Positions 30,714 through 39,255 of a DNA stretch of 42,500 nucleotides are shown here, in pieces; the first letter of the stretch is position 1, and each line of letters begins with the position of its first letter. Origin of the DNA: Paenibacillaceae bacterium (GTDB lineage Bacteria > Bacillota > Bacilli > Paenibacillales > Paenibacillaceae); NCBI GenBank assembly GCA_900766135.1, contig CAAFUF010000026.1, positions 1 to 42,500 of the forward strand, written 5' to 3'. The notes beneath the pieces were generated by a model. The model did not search any database, had not been told where the DNA came from, and saw only the letters and a program-made list of their open reading frames with translations. The translations under genes and the position numbers were made by a program.

Positions 30714-31610
30714 ATGAAAAACAAACTTCTCTACAACCTCCTGCTCCTTATCGGCATCGCGCTGCTGGCGCTAAGCTGGCTGCCGGAATCGCCGAAGGCG
30801 GAGGATCAGGGCTTTAAGGCCCATCGGATGGTGGCGCACGCCATGGGCGGGATCGAAGGGCTGACGTATACGAACAGCTACGACGCGTTTCTCGCGAACT
30901 ATGAAAAAGGCTTTCGCGTGTTCGAAGTCGATCTGCTGCTTAGCAGCGAGGGGAGGCTGGTGGCGCGCCACGAATGGGGCGAGAGCTTCACGCGGCAGCT
31001 CGGCCAGCAGGACAAGCTGGCGCCGGATCGCCAAGGAGCCGTCTTGACCCACGCCGAGTTCAAAGCAGCGAAAATTCAAGGCATCTATGAGCCGCTGGAT
31101 TGGATCGATGTGCTGGAGCTGATGGAGCAGTACCCGGATGTGTATATCGTCACGGACACGAAACAATCGACCCCGGACGAAATCCGGCGGATCTTCACGC
31201 AGATCGTCGATGAAGCGAAGATGAAGGATCCGGCGCTCCTGGAACGCGTGGTGCCGCAAATCTACAACCGGTCGATGTGGGAGCCGGTCGAGCGGATTTA
31301 TCCGTTCGACTCGGTCATCTTTACGTTATACCAAACGCATGAAACCGACGAAGAAGTCGTGGCTTTTGCCAAAGACAAAGAACTTGCCGCCATCACCATG
31401 TCCGACGTTCGGGCCAACGCCGGCTTGATCCGGGAGTTGAACCGGATTGGCGTTCCTTCTTACATTCATACGATCAATGATTCCGAGACGATGGCCAAGC
31501 TCAAAAAGATGGGCGCTTACGGGTTTTACACCGACTTTTTGACGGAAACGGATTTGGCGAAAAATACGGGGATGTTGTCATGGTTGAAAGGATACGTTTT
31601 TGCGCGTTAA
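30714..31610 (+). CDS. Glycerophosphodiester phosphodiesterase-like protein, membrane-anchored or secreted
   Basis: 298 aa. An N-terminal hydrophobic segment (LLYNLLLLIGIALLALSWL) acts as anchor or signal. The GDPD core follows: H42 and E48 in AHAMGGIEGLTYTN, E71 and D73 in FEVDLL, and H86 in ARHEW, the metal and catalytic positions of the family, though the usual HRG reads HAM. The TIM-barrel end has YGFYTDF. It is expected to act on glycerophosphodiesters or teichoic-acid-related substrates outside the cell. The stop codon lies in the loop of the terminator hairpin. Confidence 0.82.
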   Translation: MKNKLLYNLLLLIGIALLALSWLPESPKAEDQGFKAHRMVAHAMGGIEGLTYTNSYDAFLANYEKGFRVFEVDLLLSSEGRLVARHEWGESFTRQLGQQDKLAPDRQGAVLTHAEFKAAKIQGIYEPLDWIDVLELMEQYPDVYIVTDTKQSTPDEIRRIFTQIVDEAKMKDPALLERVVPQIYNRSMWEPVERIYPFDSVIFTLYQTHETDEEVVAFAKDKELAAITMSDVRANAGLIRELNRIGVPSYIHTINDSETMAKLKKMGAYGFYTDFLTETDLAKNTGMLSWLKGYVFAR

Positions 31611-31626
31611 AAACGTATCTTTTTTT
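31591..31626 (+). terminator. Intrinsic terminator overlapping the stop codon
   Basis: GATACGTTTTT pairs perfectly with AAAAACGTATC around the TAA stop, followed by TTTTTTT. Confidence 0.9.
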
Positions 31627-31648
31627 GTGTTCGCATCCGACGCGAACA

Positions 31649-31677
31649 TTGACAGGGTACCCCGGGTAACATAGACT
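31649..31677 (+). promoter_or_regulatory. Sigma-A promoter of pcrB
   Basis: TTGACA at 31649-31654 and TAGACT at 31672-31677, 17 bp apart, about 130 nt before pcrB. Confidence 0.55.
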
Positions 31678-31804
31678 AGAAACTGAACTGAAAACGAGTC
31701 ATCTACCTCATTTTTATATCGGATGGACGAAAGCGAGCGGGGCGAAGCAGAATGCCCCGTTTTTCGCGGTCCTTCTACTGAAATCGCCGTTGGAGGAATG
31801 GAAA

Positions 31805-32509
31805 TTGAAGCAGATGATACCTGCCTGGCGGCATGTGTTTAAGCTGGATCCGGACCGTGTCTTGGACGACCAAGCGCTGGAAGCGGTGTGTCTGTCGGGA
31901 ACGGATGCCATCATGATCGGCGGGTCGAGCGGTGTGACTTATGAAAATACGGTTGACCTGCTATCCCGGGTACGCCGTTTTGAGGTGCCTTGCGTGTTGG
32001 AGATTTCCGACCTGGAGGCGGTCGTCCCGGGGTTTGACCTATATATGATTCCGATCGTGCTGAACGCCGGACATCCCGATTGGATCATCGGACAGCATGC
32101 CCGGGCGATTGAACAATACGGGTACCTGATCCCTTGGGAGCTGCTTGTGCCGGAGGGGTATCTCGTACTGAATCCGGAGGCAACCGTGGCGAAGGTGACG
32201 GAAGCGCAAGCCCCGCTGGATCCGGCGGCGGCCCGGGCATACGCCCAGGTGGCGGACCGTTTGCTTCAACTGCCGATCGTGTACTTGGAATACAGCGGTC
32301 AGGCCGGGGATTTTGAACTGGTCTCGGACGTGCGGCGGACCATGGATCAAGCTCGATTGTTTTATGGCGGCGGGATCGTGGATGCCGAAACCGCGCGCCG
32401 CGCCGCTGCCGTTAGCGATACCGTGATCGTAGGCAATGCGGTGTACGGGAACCTGGAGCGGGCGCTGGAGACGGTGGCGGCGGTAAAGGGGCCGATAGCT
32501 AGGAACTAG
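31805..32509 (+). CDS. pcrB: Heptaprenylglyceryl phosphate synthase PcrB
   Basis: 234 aa TIM-barrel prenyltransferase. It joins heptaprenyl diphosphate to glycerol-1-phosphate, making the archaeal-type ether lipid found in Bacillales. It shows FKLDPDR, IMIGGSSGVTYEN, YLEYSG and the phosphate-binding FYGGGIVDAETA and VIVGNAVY. The start is TTG 31805, 8 nt after GGAGG; the TTG at 31790 lies before that ribosome site. pcrA follows on the same strand, but a 183-bp element separates them. Confidence 0.94.
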   Translation: MKQMIPAWRHVFKLDPDRVLDDQALEAVCLSGTDAIMIGGSSGVTYENTVDLLSRVRRFEVPCVLEISDLEAVVPGFDLYMIPIVLNAGHPDWIIGQHARAIEQYGYLIPWELLVPEGYLVLNPEATVAKVTEAQAPLDPAAARAYAQVADRLLQLPIVYLEYSGQAGDFELVSDVRRTMDQARLFYGGGIVDAETARRAAAVSDTVIVGNAVYGNLERALETVAAVKGPIARN

Positions 32510-32558
32510 AATCGGCGAAAGATGGCCGAACACTGCCCCCACCCAAGCGCAAAGGTTG

Positions 32559-32741
32559 TAACGGACCCCAGGGGCCTTATATCCTAATAAATTGTTGTCT
32601 AAGCAGCTTAACGGACTGAGATGACTCTATTGGCGTGAATCCGGACCCCAGTGCTTCGTTTAGAGCGGAATAGTGTCACCTGAGTCCGTTATCTCGGGAA
32701 GTACTCGGGAAAGGAGCAAATAACGGCGCTGGTGTCCGTTA
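32559..32741 (+). repeat. 183-bp quadruple-motif palindromic element, copy E
   Basis: Motif starts at 32559 (TAACGGACC) and 32609 (TAACGGACT). Inverted motifs end at 32691 and 32741 (GTCCGTTA). The signature (CTCGGGAAGTACTCGGGAAA) lies between the inverted motifs. Same length and spacing as the other four copies, but the spacers differ. It lies between co-directional pcrB and pcrA, ending 36 bp before the pcrA ATG. Confidence 0.88.
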
Positions 32742-32776
32742 CGAGATGCTTTTATAAAGGAAGGAGCAAGTTTGAT

Positions 32777-35158
32777 ATGCAACCTGTGAACATACAAGAG
32801 GCGGTCAGCCGCCTGAACCCGCAGCAAAGACAAGCCGTAGAGGCGACCGAAGGGCCGCTTCTCATCATGGCCGGCGCAGGGAGCGGCAAGACGCGCGTGC
32901 TGACGCACCGCATCGCCTACCTGATCGCGACCCGCAAAGCGCCGCCGTGGGGGATCCTGGCGATCACCTTTACGAACAAGGCCGCGCGCGAAATGCAGGA
33001 CCGGGTATCCCGGTTGGTGGGCGGTTCGGAGGGACGGGACATTTGGGTGTCCACGTTCCACTCGATGTGCGTGCGGATTTTGCGGCGGGATATCGAGCGG
33101 ATCGGGTTCACCTCCAACTTCTCCATCCTGGATTCAACGGATCAGTTGTCCGTGATTCGGAACTGCATGAAGGAACAGAACATCGACACGAAGAAATTCG
33201 AGCCGAAGGCCGTTCAAGCGGCAATCAGCACGGCCAAGAACGAACTGATCACGCCGCAGCAATACGAGCAGAAGATCGGCGATTATTTCGAAGGCATCGT
33301 AGCGAAGATTTACGCCATGTACCAGAAGCGTCTTCGCCAAAACAACTCCCTAGACTTCGACGACCTGATCATGAAGACGATCGAGCTGTTTAAGGGATCG
33401 CCGGACGTGTTGGATTTTTATCAAAAGAAATTTCAATACATTCACGTCGACGAATACCAGGATACGAACCGCGCGCAGTACATGTTGTGCCGGATGCTGG
33501 CGGATAAACACCACCGCATCTGCGTCGTTGGAGATAGCGACCAGTCGATCTATCGCTGGCGCGGGGCGGACATCAGCAATATCCTGAATTTCGAGAAGGA
33601 CTATCCCGAAGCGAAGACGATTCTGCTGGAGCAGAATTATCGTTCGACATCCACGATTCTGGACGCGGCCAACGAAGTGATCGGGCAGAACACCGGGCGC
33701 AAGCCGAAGAAGCTGTGGACCGATAAGGGCGACGGTGACAAGATCAAGGTGTATCGTGCGGATTCGGAGCATGATGAAGGGTATTTTGTCACGACGGAAA
33801 TTCATAACAGTGTAAAAGGCGGGCGTAACTACCGCGATCATGCGATTCTGTACCGGACCAACGCCCAGTCGCGGGTAATCGAGGAAATCCTGATTAAGTC
33901 GGATATCCCGTACCAGATCGTCGGCGGCATCAAGTTCTATGATCGCAAAGAGATCAAGGACCTGCTCGGGTACCTGCGACTGCTGTCCAATCCGGACGAC
34001 GACATCAGCTTGACGCGGGTGATCAACGTGCCGAAGCGAGGTATCGGCGATACGACGGTGGGCAAGCTGGCGGATGCTGCGGCGCAGCGGGGAACGTCAA
34101 TTTACCGTGTGCTGGAGTTCGTGGATGATTTGGGATTTGCCGGACGGACGCGCAACGCGTTGGTCGAGTTTTTTGACATGATTAGCGCGCTGCATCAAAT
34201 GGTGCAATATTTGTCCGTCACCGAGCTGACCGAGAAACTATTGGAAATGACCCAGTACCGGCTGGAGCTGCAAAATGAAAATACGCTCGAATCCCGCTCG
34301 CGGTTGGAGAATATCGACGAGTTTCTCTCCGTCACGTTGGAATTCGAGAACAATAACGAAGATAAGTCGCTCGTCTCCTTCCTGACCGACCTGGCGCTGA
34401 TCGCCGACATCGACAGCATGAACGACAACGGCGATGCCGATAAACCGAACGACGATGCGGTCGTGCTGATGACGATGCACAGCGCGAAGGGCCTGGAGTT
34501 CCCGGTTGTCTTCATCATCGGCATGGAGGAAGGCGTGTTCCCGCATAGCCGGGCGTTCCTCGACAACGAGGAACTGGAGGAGGAGCGACGCCTGGCGTAC
34601 GTGGGCATCACTCGCGCCGAGGAGAAGCTGTTCCTCTCGTGCGCGCAGATGCGCACGTTGTTCGGCCGCACGACGGCGAATCCGCCGTCCCGGTTCCTCG
34701 ACGAAATCCCCGAGGAACTGAAAGAGGACGGCGGCCGCGTGCCGCGCGACCGCTACGGCCGGGGCGCCGGCGCGGGCGGCGCCTACAGCGGCCGCGGCTT
34801 CGGCAGCGCCGGCGGCGGCAACTTTGGCCGCCCGGCCACAGAGGCGGCCGGCGGCCCGGGGGCGCGGTCCGCGGCTTCGCCTGGCGGCCCGGCCGGGCGC
34901 GGCGCCGCCGCTCCGATGCGGAGCGGCGTGACCGTGACCGGCGGCGCGGCGGGAGCCTCGGCCGCCGCCAAGACGGCCCCCGGCGATTTCAGCGCCGGGG
35001 ACAAGGTCGCCCACGCCAAGTGGGGCGTGGGCACGGTCGTTGCCATCAAAGGCTCCGGCAACGACACGGAGCTGCAGATCGCTTTTCCGGCGCCGGTGGG
35101 CGTCAAGCGGCTGTTGGCCGGGTTCGCCCCGATCACGAAGGTGACCGACGGCGAATAA
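32777..35158 (+). CDS. pcrA: ATP-dependent DNA helicase PcrA
   Basis: 793 aa superfamily 1A helicase, 3'-5', acting in repair, rolling-circle replication and removal of RNA polymerase and RecA from DNA. Motifs: AGAGSGKT at residues 32-39, ITFTNKAAREM, VDEYQDTN, GDSDQSIYRWRGAD, MTMHSAKGLEFPVVF and RRLAYVGITRAEE. A Gly/Ala/Arg-rich, very GC-rich linker of about 100 residues leads to a C-terminal SH3-like domain (AGDKVAHAKWGVGTVV). The start is ATG 32777 after AAGGAAGGAG; the frame is open further upstream into element E. pcrB-pcrA-ligA order is conserved with B. subtilis. Confidence 0.97.
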   Translation: MQPVNIQEAVSRLNPQQRQAVEATEGPLLIMAGAGSGKTRVLTHRIAYLIATRKAPPWGILAITFTNKAAREMQDRVSRLVGGSEGRDIWVSTFHSMCVRILRRDIERIGFTSNFSILDSTDQLSVIRNCMKEQNIDTKKFEPKAVQAAISTAKNELITPQQYEQKIGDYFEGIVAKIYAMYQKRLRQNNSLDFDDLIMKTIELFKGSPDVLDFYQKKFQYIHVDEYQDTNRAQYMLCRMLADKHHRICVVGDSDQSIYRWRGADISNILNFEKDYPEAKTILLEQNYRSTSTILDAANEVIGQNTGRKPKKLWTDKGDGDKIKVYRADSEHDEGYFVTTEIHNSVKGGRNYRDHAILYRTNAQSRVIEEILIKSDIPYQIVGGIKFYDRKEIKDLLGYLRLLSNPDDDISLTRVINVPKRGIGDTTVGKLADAAAQRGTSIYRVLEFVDDLGFAGRTRNALVEFFDMISALHQMVQYLSVTELTEKLLEMTQYRLELQNENTLESRSRLENIDEFLSVTLEFENNNEDKSLVSFLTDLALIADIDSMNDNGDADKPNDDAVVLMTMHSAKGLEFPVVFIIGMEEGVFPHSRAFLDNEELEEERRLAYVGITRAEEKLFLSCAQMRTLFGRTTANPPSRFLDEIPEELKEDGGRVPRDRYGRGAGAGGAYSGRGFGSAGGGNFGRPATEAAGGPGARSAASPGGPAGRGAAAPMRSGVTVTGGAAGASAAAKTAPGDFSAGDKVAHAKWGVGTVVAIKGSGNDTELQIAFPAPVGVKRLLAGFAPITKVTDGE

Positions 35159-35224
35159 CCGGAGTATAATTGCGCCGAACCGGGGAAGGTTGAGGGTAGC
35201 TGGGGTTTTGTAGGCTCCAGCGGT

Positions 35225-35417
35225 AAATAAGGGTAGATCATGTCCTTATTTTCATCGAGCCGGACGGTGATTTGAGAAATAAGAACATTTTATGTTCTTA
35301 TTTAGCCCATATATTGCTTTTTTGCTTAGTTTGGCTAGGAATAGCGCCATTTTTTACCCTTATGTCCCGATAAAACACCGTCCTCTCACGAAATAAAGGT
35401 AAAAGTTCACCTTATTT
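35225..35417 (+). repeat. Quadruple-motif intergenic element, third family (AAATAAG hairpins)
   Basis: Hairpin-forming units AAATAAGG...CCTTATTT start at 35225, 35277, 35339 (degenerate) and 35391. CTTATTT ends recur at 35245, 35297, 35359 (CTTATGT) and 35411, so both pairs have an exact 52-bp pitch. The second unit is a perfect hairpin, AAATAAGAACA with TGTTCTTATTT. GGACGGTG at 35262 pairs with CACCGTCC at 35376. It fills the pcrA-ligA gap. Confidence 0.65.
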
Positions 35418-35514
35418 TCTTCGAGACTTTATAAACCACCACACGGAGCGAACCCTGCCGGGTTCCTCCGTTGTTCATACATAACCTACCTACCCAAAGG
35501 AGGGGTGTCCCTGC

Positions 35515-37539
35515 ATGGACGCGATGCAACAAATGGAGAAGCTCGTCGAGCAGTTGAACCAGTACAACTATCATTATTACACTTTGGATGAGCCGCTCAT
35601 CAGCGACAAGGAGTACGACCGGCTGTATGATGAACTGACCGCGCTCGAGGCGCAGACGGGGATTACCCTCCCGGATTCGCCGACGAGGCGCGTGGGCGGC
35701 GAGTTGCTGGAGGGCTTCAAGCCCCACCGGCATCTGGCTCCGCTGTGGAGCCTCGACAAAGCGCAAAACGAAGAGCAGCTCTTGAGCTGGAACAATCGGG
35801 TCCTCAAGCTAGTCACCGACTACAACAGCAAAAACCCGAACACGCCTTTGCCGGACCCTACCTATGTGGTTGAGCTGAAATTCGACGGGTTGACGCTGAA
35901 CCTCACCTATACCGACGGACAGCTCGTCCAGGCTTCCACCCGCGGGAACGGCGTCGTGGGCGAGGGGATTTTGCCGCAGGTGAAAACGATCAAATCCGTG
36001 CCGCTGACCATTCCTTACCGGGAAGGTACCATCGAGGTACAGGGCGAGGGCATCATGAATTTGTCCGTGCTGGCCAAATACAACGAGACGGCGGCCGAGC
36101 CGCTGAAGAACGCCCGTAACGCTGCGGCCGGCGCCTTGCGCAACTTGAACCCGCGTACGACCGCGGAGCGCAAGCTTAGCGCTTTTTTCTACAATGTCGG
36201 ATATTCGGACAACTTGAAATTTCAGGATCATCGGGAAATGATGGCCTTCCTCAAGGACAATCGTTTCAAAGTGAATCCCTATGTGACCTATCATGACAGC
36301 TTCGACAAGGTGATCGAGACATTGCAAGAAATCGTGGAAAAGCGTTCCACCCTCGATTACCTGATCGACGGCGCCGTCATCAAAATCACCGATATGCGCA
36401 CGCGCGAAGTGCTTGGATACACCGACAAGTTCCCGCGCTGGGCGGTCGCCTTCAAATTCGAAGCGGAGGAGACGACGACGATTCTCGAATCCGTCTCCTG
36501 GAACGTCGGTCGAACCGGCAAAATCACGCCGCTGGCCAAGGTTGAGGCGGTAGAGCTGGCCGGCGTCACCGTCCAGAACTGCACGCTGAACAACATCGGT
36601 GACATCGAACGCAAAAACCTGAAGTTCGCTTTGGGCACCCGCGTGTTCATCCGCCGTTCCAATGACGTCATTCCGGAAATCCTCGGCAAGGTGCCGGATG
36701 AACCGGAAGGCGGGGAGATCATATATCCCGAGGTTTGCCCGGCCTGCGGCACGCCGCTGGAACAGCGCGGCGCCCATTTGTTCTGCAATAACCGGCTGGG
36801 CTGCAAACCGCAGATCGTCGCCCGGATCACGCATTTTGCTTCCCGGGACGCGATGGACATCGAGACGTTCAGCGAGAAAACCGCCGAGCAGCTCCATGAC
36901 GAATTGAACCTTCGCGAGCCGGCCGAATTGTATACGTTGACGTTCGACGATTTGATCAAGCTGGAGCGTTTCGGCGAGAAGAAAGCCAACAACCTTCTGC
37001 AGGCGATCGAGCAGAGCAAGGGACGCGATCTTGCTTCCTTCCTGTTTGCGCTGGGCATTCCGAACACCGGCAAATCGACGACCAAGGTGCTGGTCGATCA
37101 TTTCGGCAGCCTGGACGCGGTGTTGGCCGCCAGCGCAGAAGAGCTGACGTCCCTGCCGGACATCGGCGGCATCGTGGCCGACAGCATCGTCACCTACTTC
37201 GCCGATCCGTTCTATCAAGCCGGCATTGGCAAAATGCTGGAGTTGGGCGTATCGCCGAAAGCTCCGGCCAAACCGGCCGCACCGGTGACCGACTCCTTCT
37301 TCTCCGGCAAGACGGTCGTGCTGACCGGCACGCTGCATCAGATGAGCCGGGACGAAGCGACCGAACGGCTTGAGGCGCTGGGGGCCAAGGTAACCGGCAG
37401 CGTATCGAAGAAGACCGACCTCGTCATCGCCGGCGAGAAGGCCGGCAGCAAGCTGGCCAAAGCCCAGGAGCTGGGCATTCCGGTGATCGAAGACGAGAAC
37501 GAATTGATCCGGCTGTTGAACGAGAACGAGAACAGCTAG
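35515..37539 (+). CDS. ligA: NAD-dependent DNA ligase LigA (divergent form)
   Basis: 674 aa. It seals nicks with NAD+. Domains in order: Ia (YNYHYYTLDEPLISDKEYDRL), adenylation domain with K122 in LKFDGL, OB fold (VGRTGKITPLAKVE, RRSNDVIPEILG), zinc finger (CPACGTP...FCNNRLGC), helix-hairpin-helix region, and BRCT at about 590-670. Several motifs depart from the usual form: TRGNGVVGEGI for TRGDGxxGEDV, GEGIM for GEVFM, and APLWSLDKAQ for xPMLSLxNAF. It is complete and in the conserved pcrB-pcrA-ligA position, so it is probably functional. AGGAGGGGTG precedes the ATG. Confidence 0.95.
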   Translation: MDAMQQMEKLVEQLNQYNYHYYTLDEPLISDKEYDRLYDELTALEAQTGITLPDSPTRRVGGELLEGFKPHRHLAPLWSLDKAQNEEQLLSWNNRVLKLVTDYNSKNPNTPLPDPTYVVELKFDGLTLNLTYTDGQLVQASTRGNGVVGEGILPQVKTIKSVPLTIPYREGTIEVQGEGIMNLSVLAKYNETAAEPLKNARNAAAGALRNLNPRTTAERKLSAFFYNVGYSDNLKFQDHREMMAFLKDNRFKVNPYVTYHDSFDKVIETLQEIVEKRSTLDYLIDGAVIKITDMRTREVLGYTDKFPRWAVAFKFEAEETTTILESVSWNVGRTGKITPLAKVEAVELAGVTVQNCTLNNIGDIERKNLKFALGTRVFIRRSNDVIPEILGKVPDEPEGGEIIYPEVCPACGTPLEQRGAHLFCNNRLGCKPQIVARITHFASRDAMDIETFSEKTAEQLHDELNLREPAELYTLTFDDLIKLERFGEKKANNLLQAIEQSKGRDLASFLFALGIPNTGKSTTKVLVDHFGSLDAVLAASAEELTSLPDIGGIVADSIVTYFADPFYQAGIGKMLELGVSPKAPAKPAAPVTDSFFSGKTVVLTGTLHQMSRDEATERLEALGAKVTGSVSKKTDLVIAGEKAGSKLAKAQELGIPVIEDENELIRLLNENENS

Positions 37540-37557
37540 AGCTAAACCATACCGTTT

Positions 37558-37608
37558 ATCCCCGAAGCGCAGAGCGGATACCCGCAAAGCGCGTTCGGGG
37601 ATTTTTTT
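37558..37608 (+). terminator. Intrinsic terminator after ligA
   Basis: ATCCCCGAA pairs with TTCGGGGAT with an inner GCGC/GCGC pairing, followed by TTTTTTT. Confidence 0.85.
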
Positions 37609-37728
37609 GTGTATCGTCGTCCGAAAAGTGACGAGGATCATGGCAAAAAGGCGGAGTTTTCTTCATTATAGGTCGTTGGACCGGAGGGTCCGCATTTTTA
37701 ATTTGACCATGAAAAGGATGGAGAACAC

Positions 37729-39090
37729 ATGAATCACGATGCGTTACAGTGGAAGCCTTCGCGCTTTAATGCGCAAAGCGAAACGGACGACGGCGGCCTG
37801 ATGCTGTATAACAGCTACACCGGGGCCATCGCCGCCTGCTCGCCGACCGAGCGGAATCAAGTCCTGGAGTGGCTGGCCCCGGCCGCGCCCGTCCCTGAAC
37901 CCGCGCCTCCGCTGTACGAATCGCTGATTGAAAACGGGTTTCTCGTTCCCGGCGATACGGACGAAATGCGGCGGGCTTTGTTTCTGCATCATTCCATGCA
38001 TGCCCAGGATGCGATGCATCTGGTTTTGCTGGTGACGGAGGCGTGCAATTTCCGCTGCACTTACTGTTACGAGTCATTCCCTCGGGCTACGATGCGCGAG
38101 GAGGTGCTTCGGGGACTGGAGGCTTATATGGCCGAGCGGGCCCGCACGCTGAAGCAGCTCACGATCAGTTGGCACGGCGGCGAGCCGCTGCTGGTTCCGC
38201 ACGTGATCGAACGGTTATCCCGTTCGTTCATGGCAGCCTGCGAGGCAAGCGGGGCGGTATACGGCGCGGAGATGTCGACCAACGGGTACTATTTGACCCG
38301 GGACAGATTCGAGCAAATGCTGGATCTTCGGGTGGAGCGGTTTATGGTGACGCTGGACGGAGAGGGAGAAACGCACGATGCCCGTCGAGGCCTGAACGGA
38401 GGCGGGGGAACCTACCAGACCATCGTAAATAATCTGCTGTCCTTAAAAAAGGTGGACCGGCCGTTTGAAATCAATTTACGCGTGAACTTCGATAACAGCA
38501 ATCTAGAGGAAGTATCCCGGTTTATCCCGGTTTTGCGCGATTTGTTCGGCGATGACCCACGGTTTAAGGTGTATTTCCGCCCCGTGGGATGCATGGGCGG
38601 CGAGAACGACCTGAACCTGCCGGTCTGCGATGAGCGGACGAAAGATCGCAGCATTTGGGCTTTCAATGAGCAGGCAATCGCGGAGGGGCTCACGGTCAGC
38701 TCTTTCATTTCGGACATTTTGCTGCCGACGGGAGCGGTCTGTTATGCCGCCAAGCCGAATTCCTTAATCGTCGGATCGGACGGTTTGTTGTATAAATGTT
38801 CGGTTGCGCTGGAGCAGGACAATAACCGTTTGGGCCGGATTCATGAGGAGGGGACGATGGACCTGGATTATGACAAGCTGGCGCTGTGGACGACTTCGGG
38901 CGAAGAGACGGACGAGAAATGCCAGGCTTGCTTCTTCCGGCCGGCTTGCCAAGGGAATCACTGCCCGCTGTACCGGATGCGGACGGGGAACCGCCCTTGC
39001 TCTTATGAGAAACGCCAGATCAAGAAGACGCTGCGTACGATTTGGCTGCAAGAGCAGCGGGAAGCGGCGGGTTCGGAAGCCTTGTCTTGA
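37729..39090 (+). CDS. Radical SAM/SPASM peptide maturase
   Basis: 453 aa. Residues about 5-80 form an N-terminal domain (SRFNAQ...GGLMLYNSYTGAI...ENGFLVPGDTDE) like the precursor-recognition region of RiPP radical SAM enzymes. The radical SAM cluster is C106-x3-C110-x2-C113 (CNFRCTYC), followed by ISWHGGEPLL, STNGYYLT and VTLDGEGETHDARR. The SPASM domain for auxiliary Fe-S clusters has C338, C357, C398, C401, C407, C412 and C424. This set is typical of enzymes that install thioether, C-C or similar crosslinks in small peptides. A 27-codon peptide gene follows 54 nt later, then a terminator. The ATG follows AAGGATGGAG. The modification type is unknown. Confidence 0.9.
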   Translation: MNHDALQWKPSRFNAQSETDDGGLMLYNSYTGAIAACSPTERNQVLEWLAPAAPVPEPAPPLYESLIENGFLVPGDTDEMRRALFLHHSMHAQDAMHLVLLVTEACNFRCTYCYESFPRATMREEVLRGLEAYMAERARTLKQLTISWHGGEPLLVPHVIERLSRSFMAACEASGAVYGAEMSTNGYYLTRDRFEQMLDLRVERFMVTLDGEGETHDARRGLNGGGGTYQTIVNNLLSLKKVDRPFEINLRVNFDNSNLEEVSRFIPVLRDLFGDDPRFKVYFRPVGCMGGENDLNLPVCDERTKDRSIWAFNEQAIAEGLTVSSFISDILLPTGAVCYAAKPNSLIVGSDGLLYKCSVALEQDNNRLGRIHEEGTMDLDYDKLALWTTSGEETDEKCQACFFRPACQGNHCPLYRMRTGNRPCSYEKRQIKKTLRTIWLQEQREAAGSEALS

Positions 39091-39144
39091 TGGTTCTCGC
39101 TTGCCGCTTTGTCCCTGTACACCCTAGGCAAGGAGGTGATAGGC

Positions 39145-39228
39145 ATGAAGGTTATCCGTTCCGCGGCTCAGCCCGCACACGTCAAAACCGGCCGGGTCTC
39201 GAAATCCGTTCCGGGCAATCTTAGCTAA
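39145..39228 (+). CDS. Candidate RiPP precursor peptide
   Basis: 27 codons. It begins MKVIRSAAQP, has KTGRVSK in the middle and ends SVPGNLS. It contains no Cys, Trp or Tyr and carries five basic residues (three Lys, two Arg) and one His. AAGGAGGTGAT, nearly the full anti-16S sequence, lies 4 nt before the ATG (8 nt from GGAGG). It is downstream of the radical SAM gene and directly followed by a strong terminator, so the two form one unit. It matches none of the precursor types I know (SCIFF, streptide, PqqA, sactipeptides), and no dedicated peptidase or exporter is adjacent. That it is the substrate is inference from position and ribosome site. Confidence 0.65.
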   Translation: MKVIRSAAQPAHVKTGRVSKSVPGNLS

Positions 39229-39255
39229 TCCTAGCTAATTCTGCGTCGCTCTAAG

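Noticed and set aside
185..32741. The 183-bp elements as a CRISPR array or classical MITE
   Set aside because: They are dispersed, with inverted internal motifs and no direct-repeat/spacer ladder. I found no clear target-site duplications at the ends, so a standard MITE is not supported.
35809..37641. 610-codon open frame antisense to ligA
   Set aside because: A shadow of ligA, which has clear motifs throughout.
37640..37732. 30-codon ORF overlapping the radical SAM start as ATGA
   Set aside because: It has only a weak GAGG 4 nt before its ATG and a very basic, unremarkable sequence. The downstream peptide ORF is a far better precursor candidate, though coupling cannot be excluded.
39042..39224. 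60-codon frame overlapping the maturase end and the peptide gene
   Set aside because: It has a TTG start inside the maturase and no ribosome site; it reads the peptide gene out of frame.
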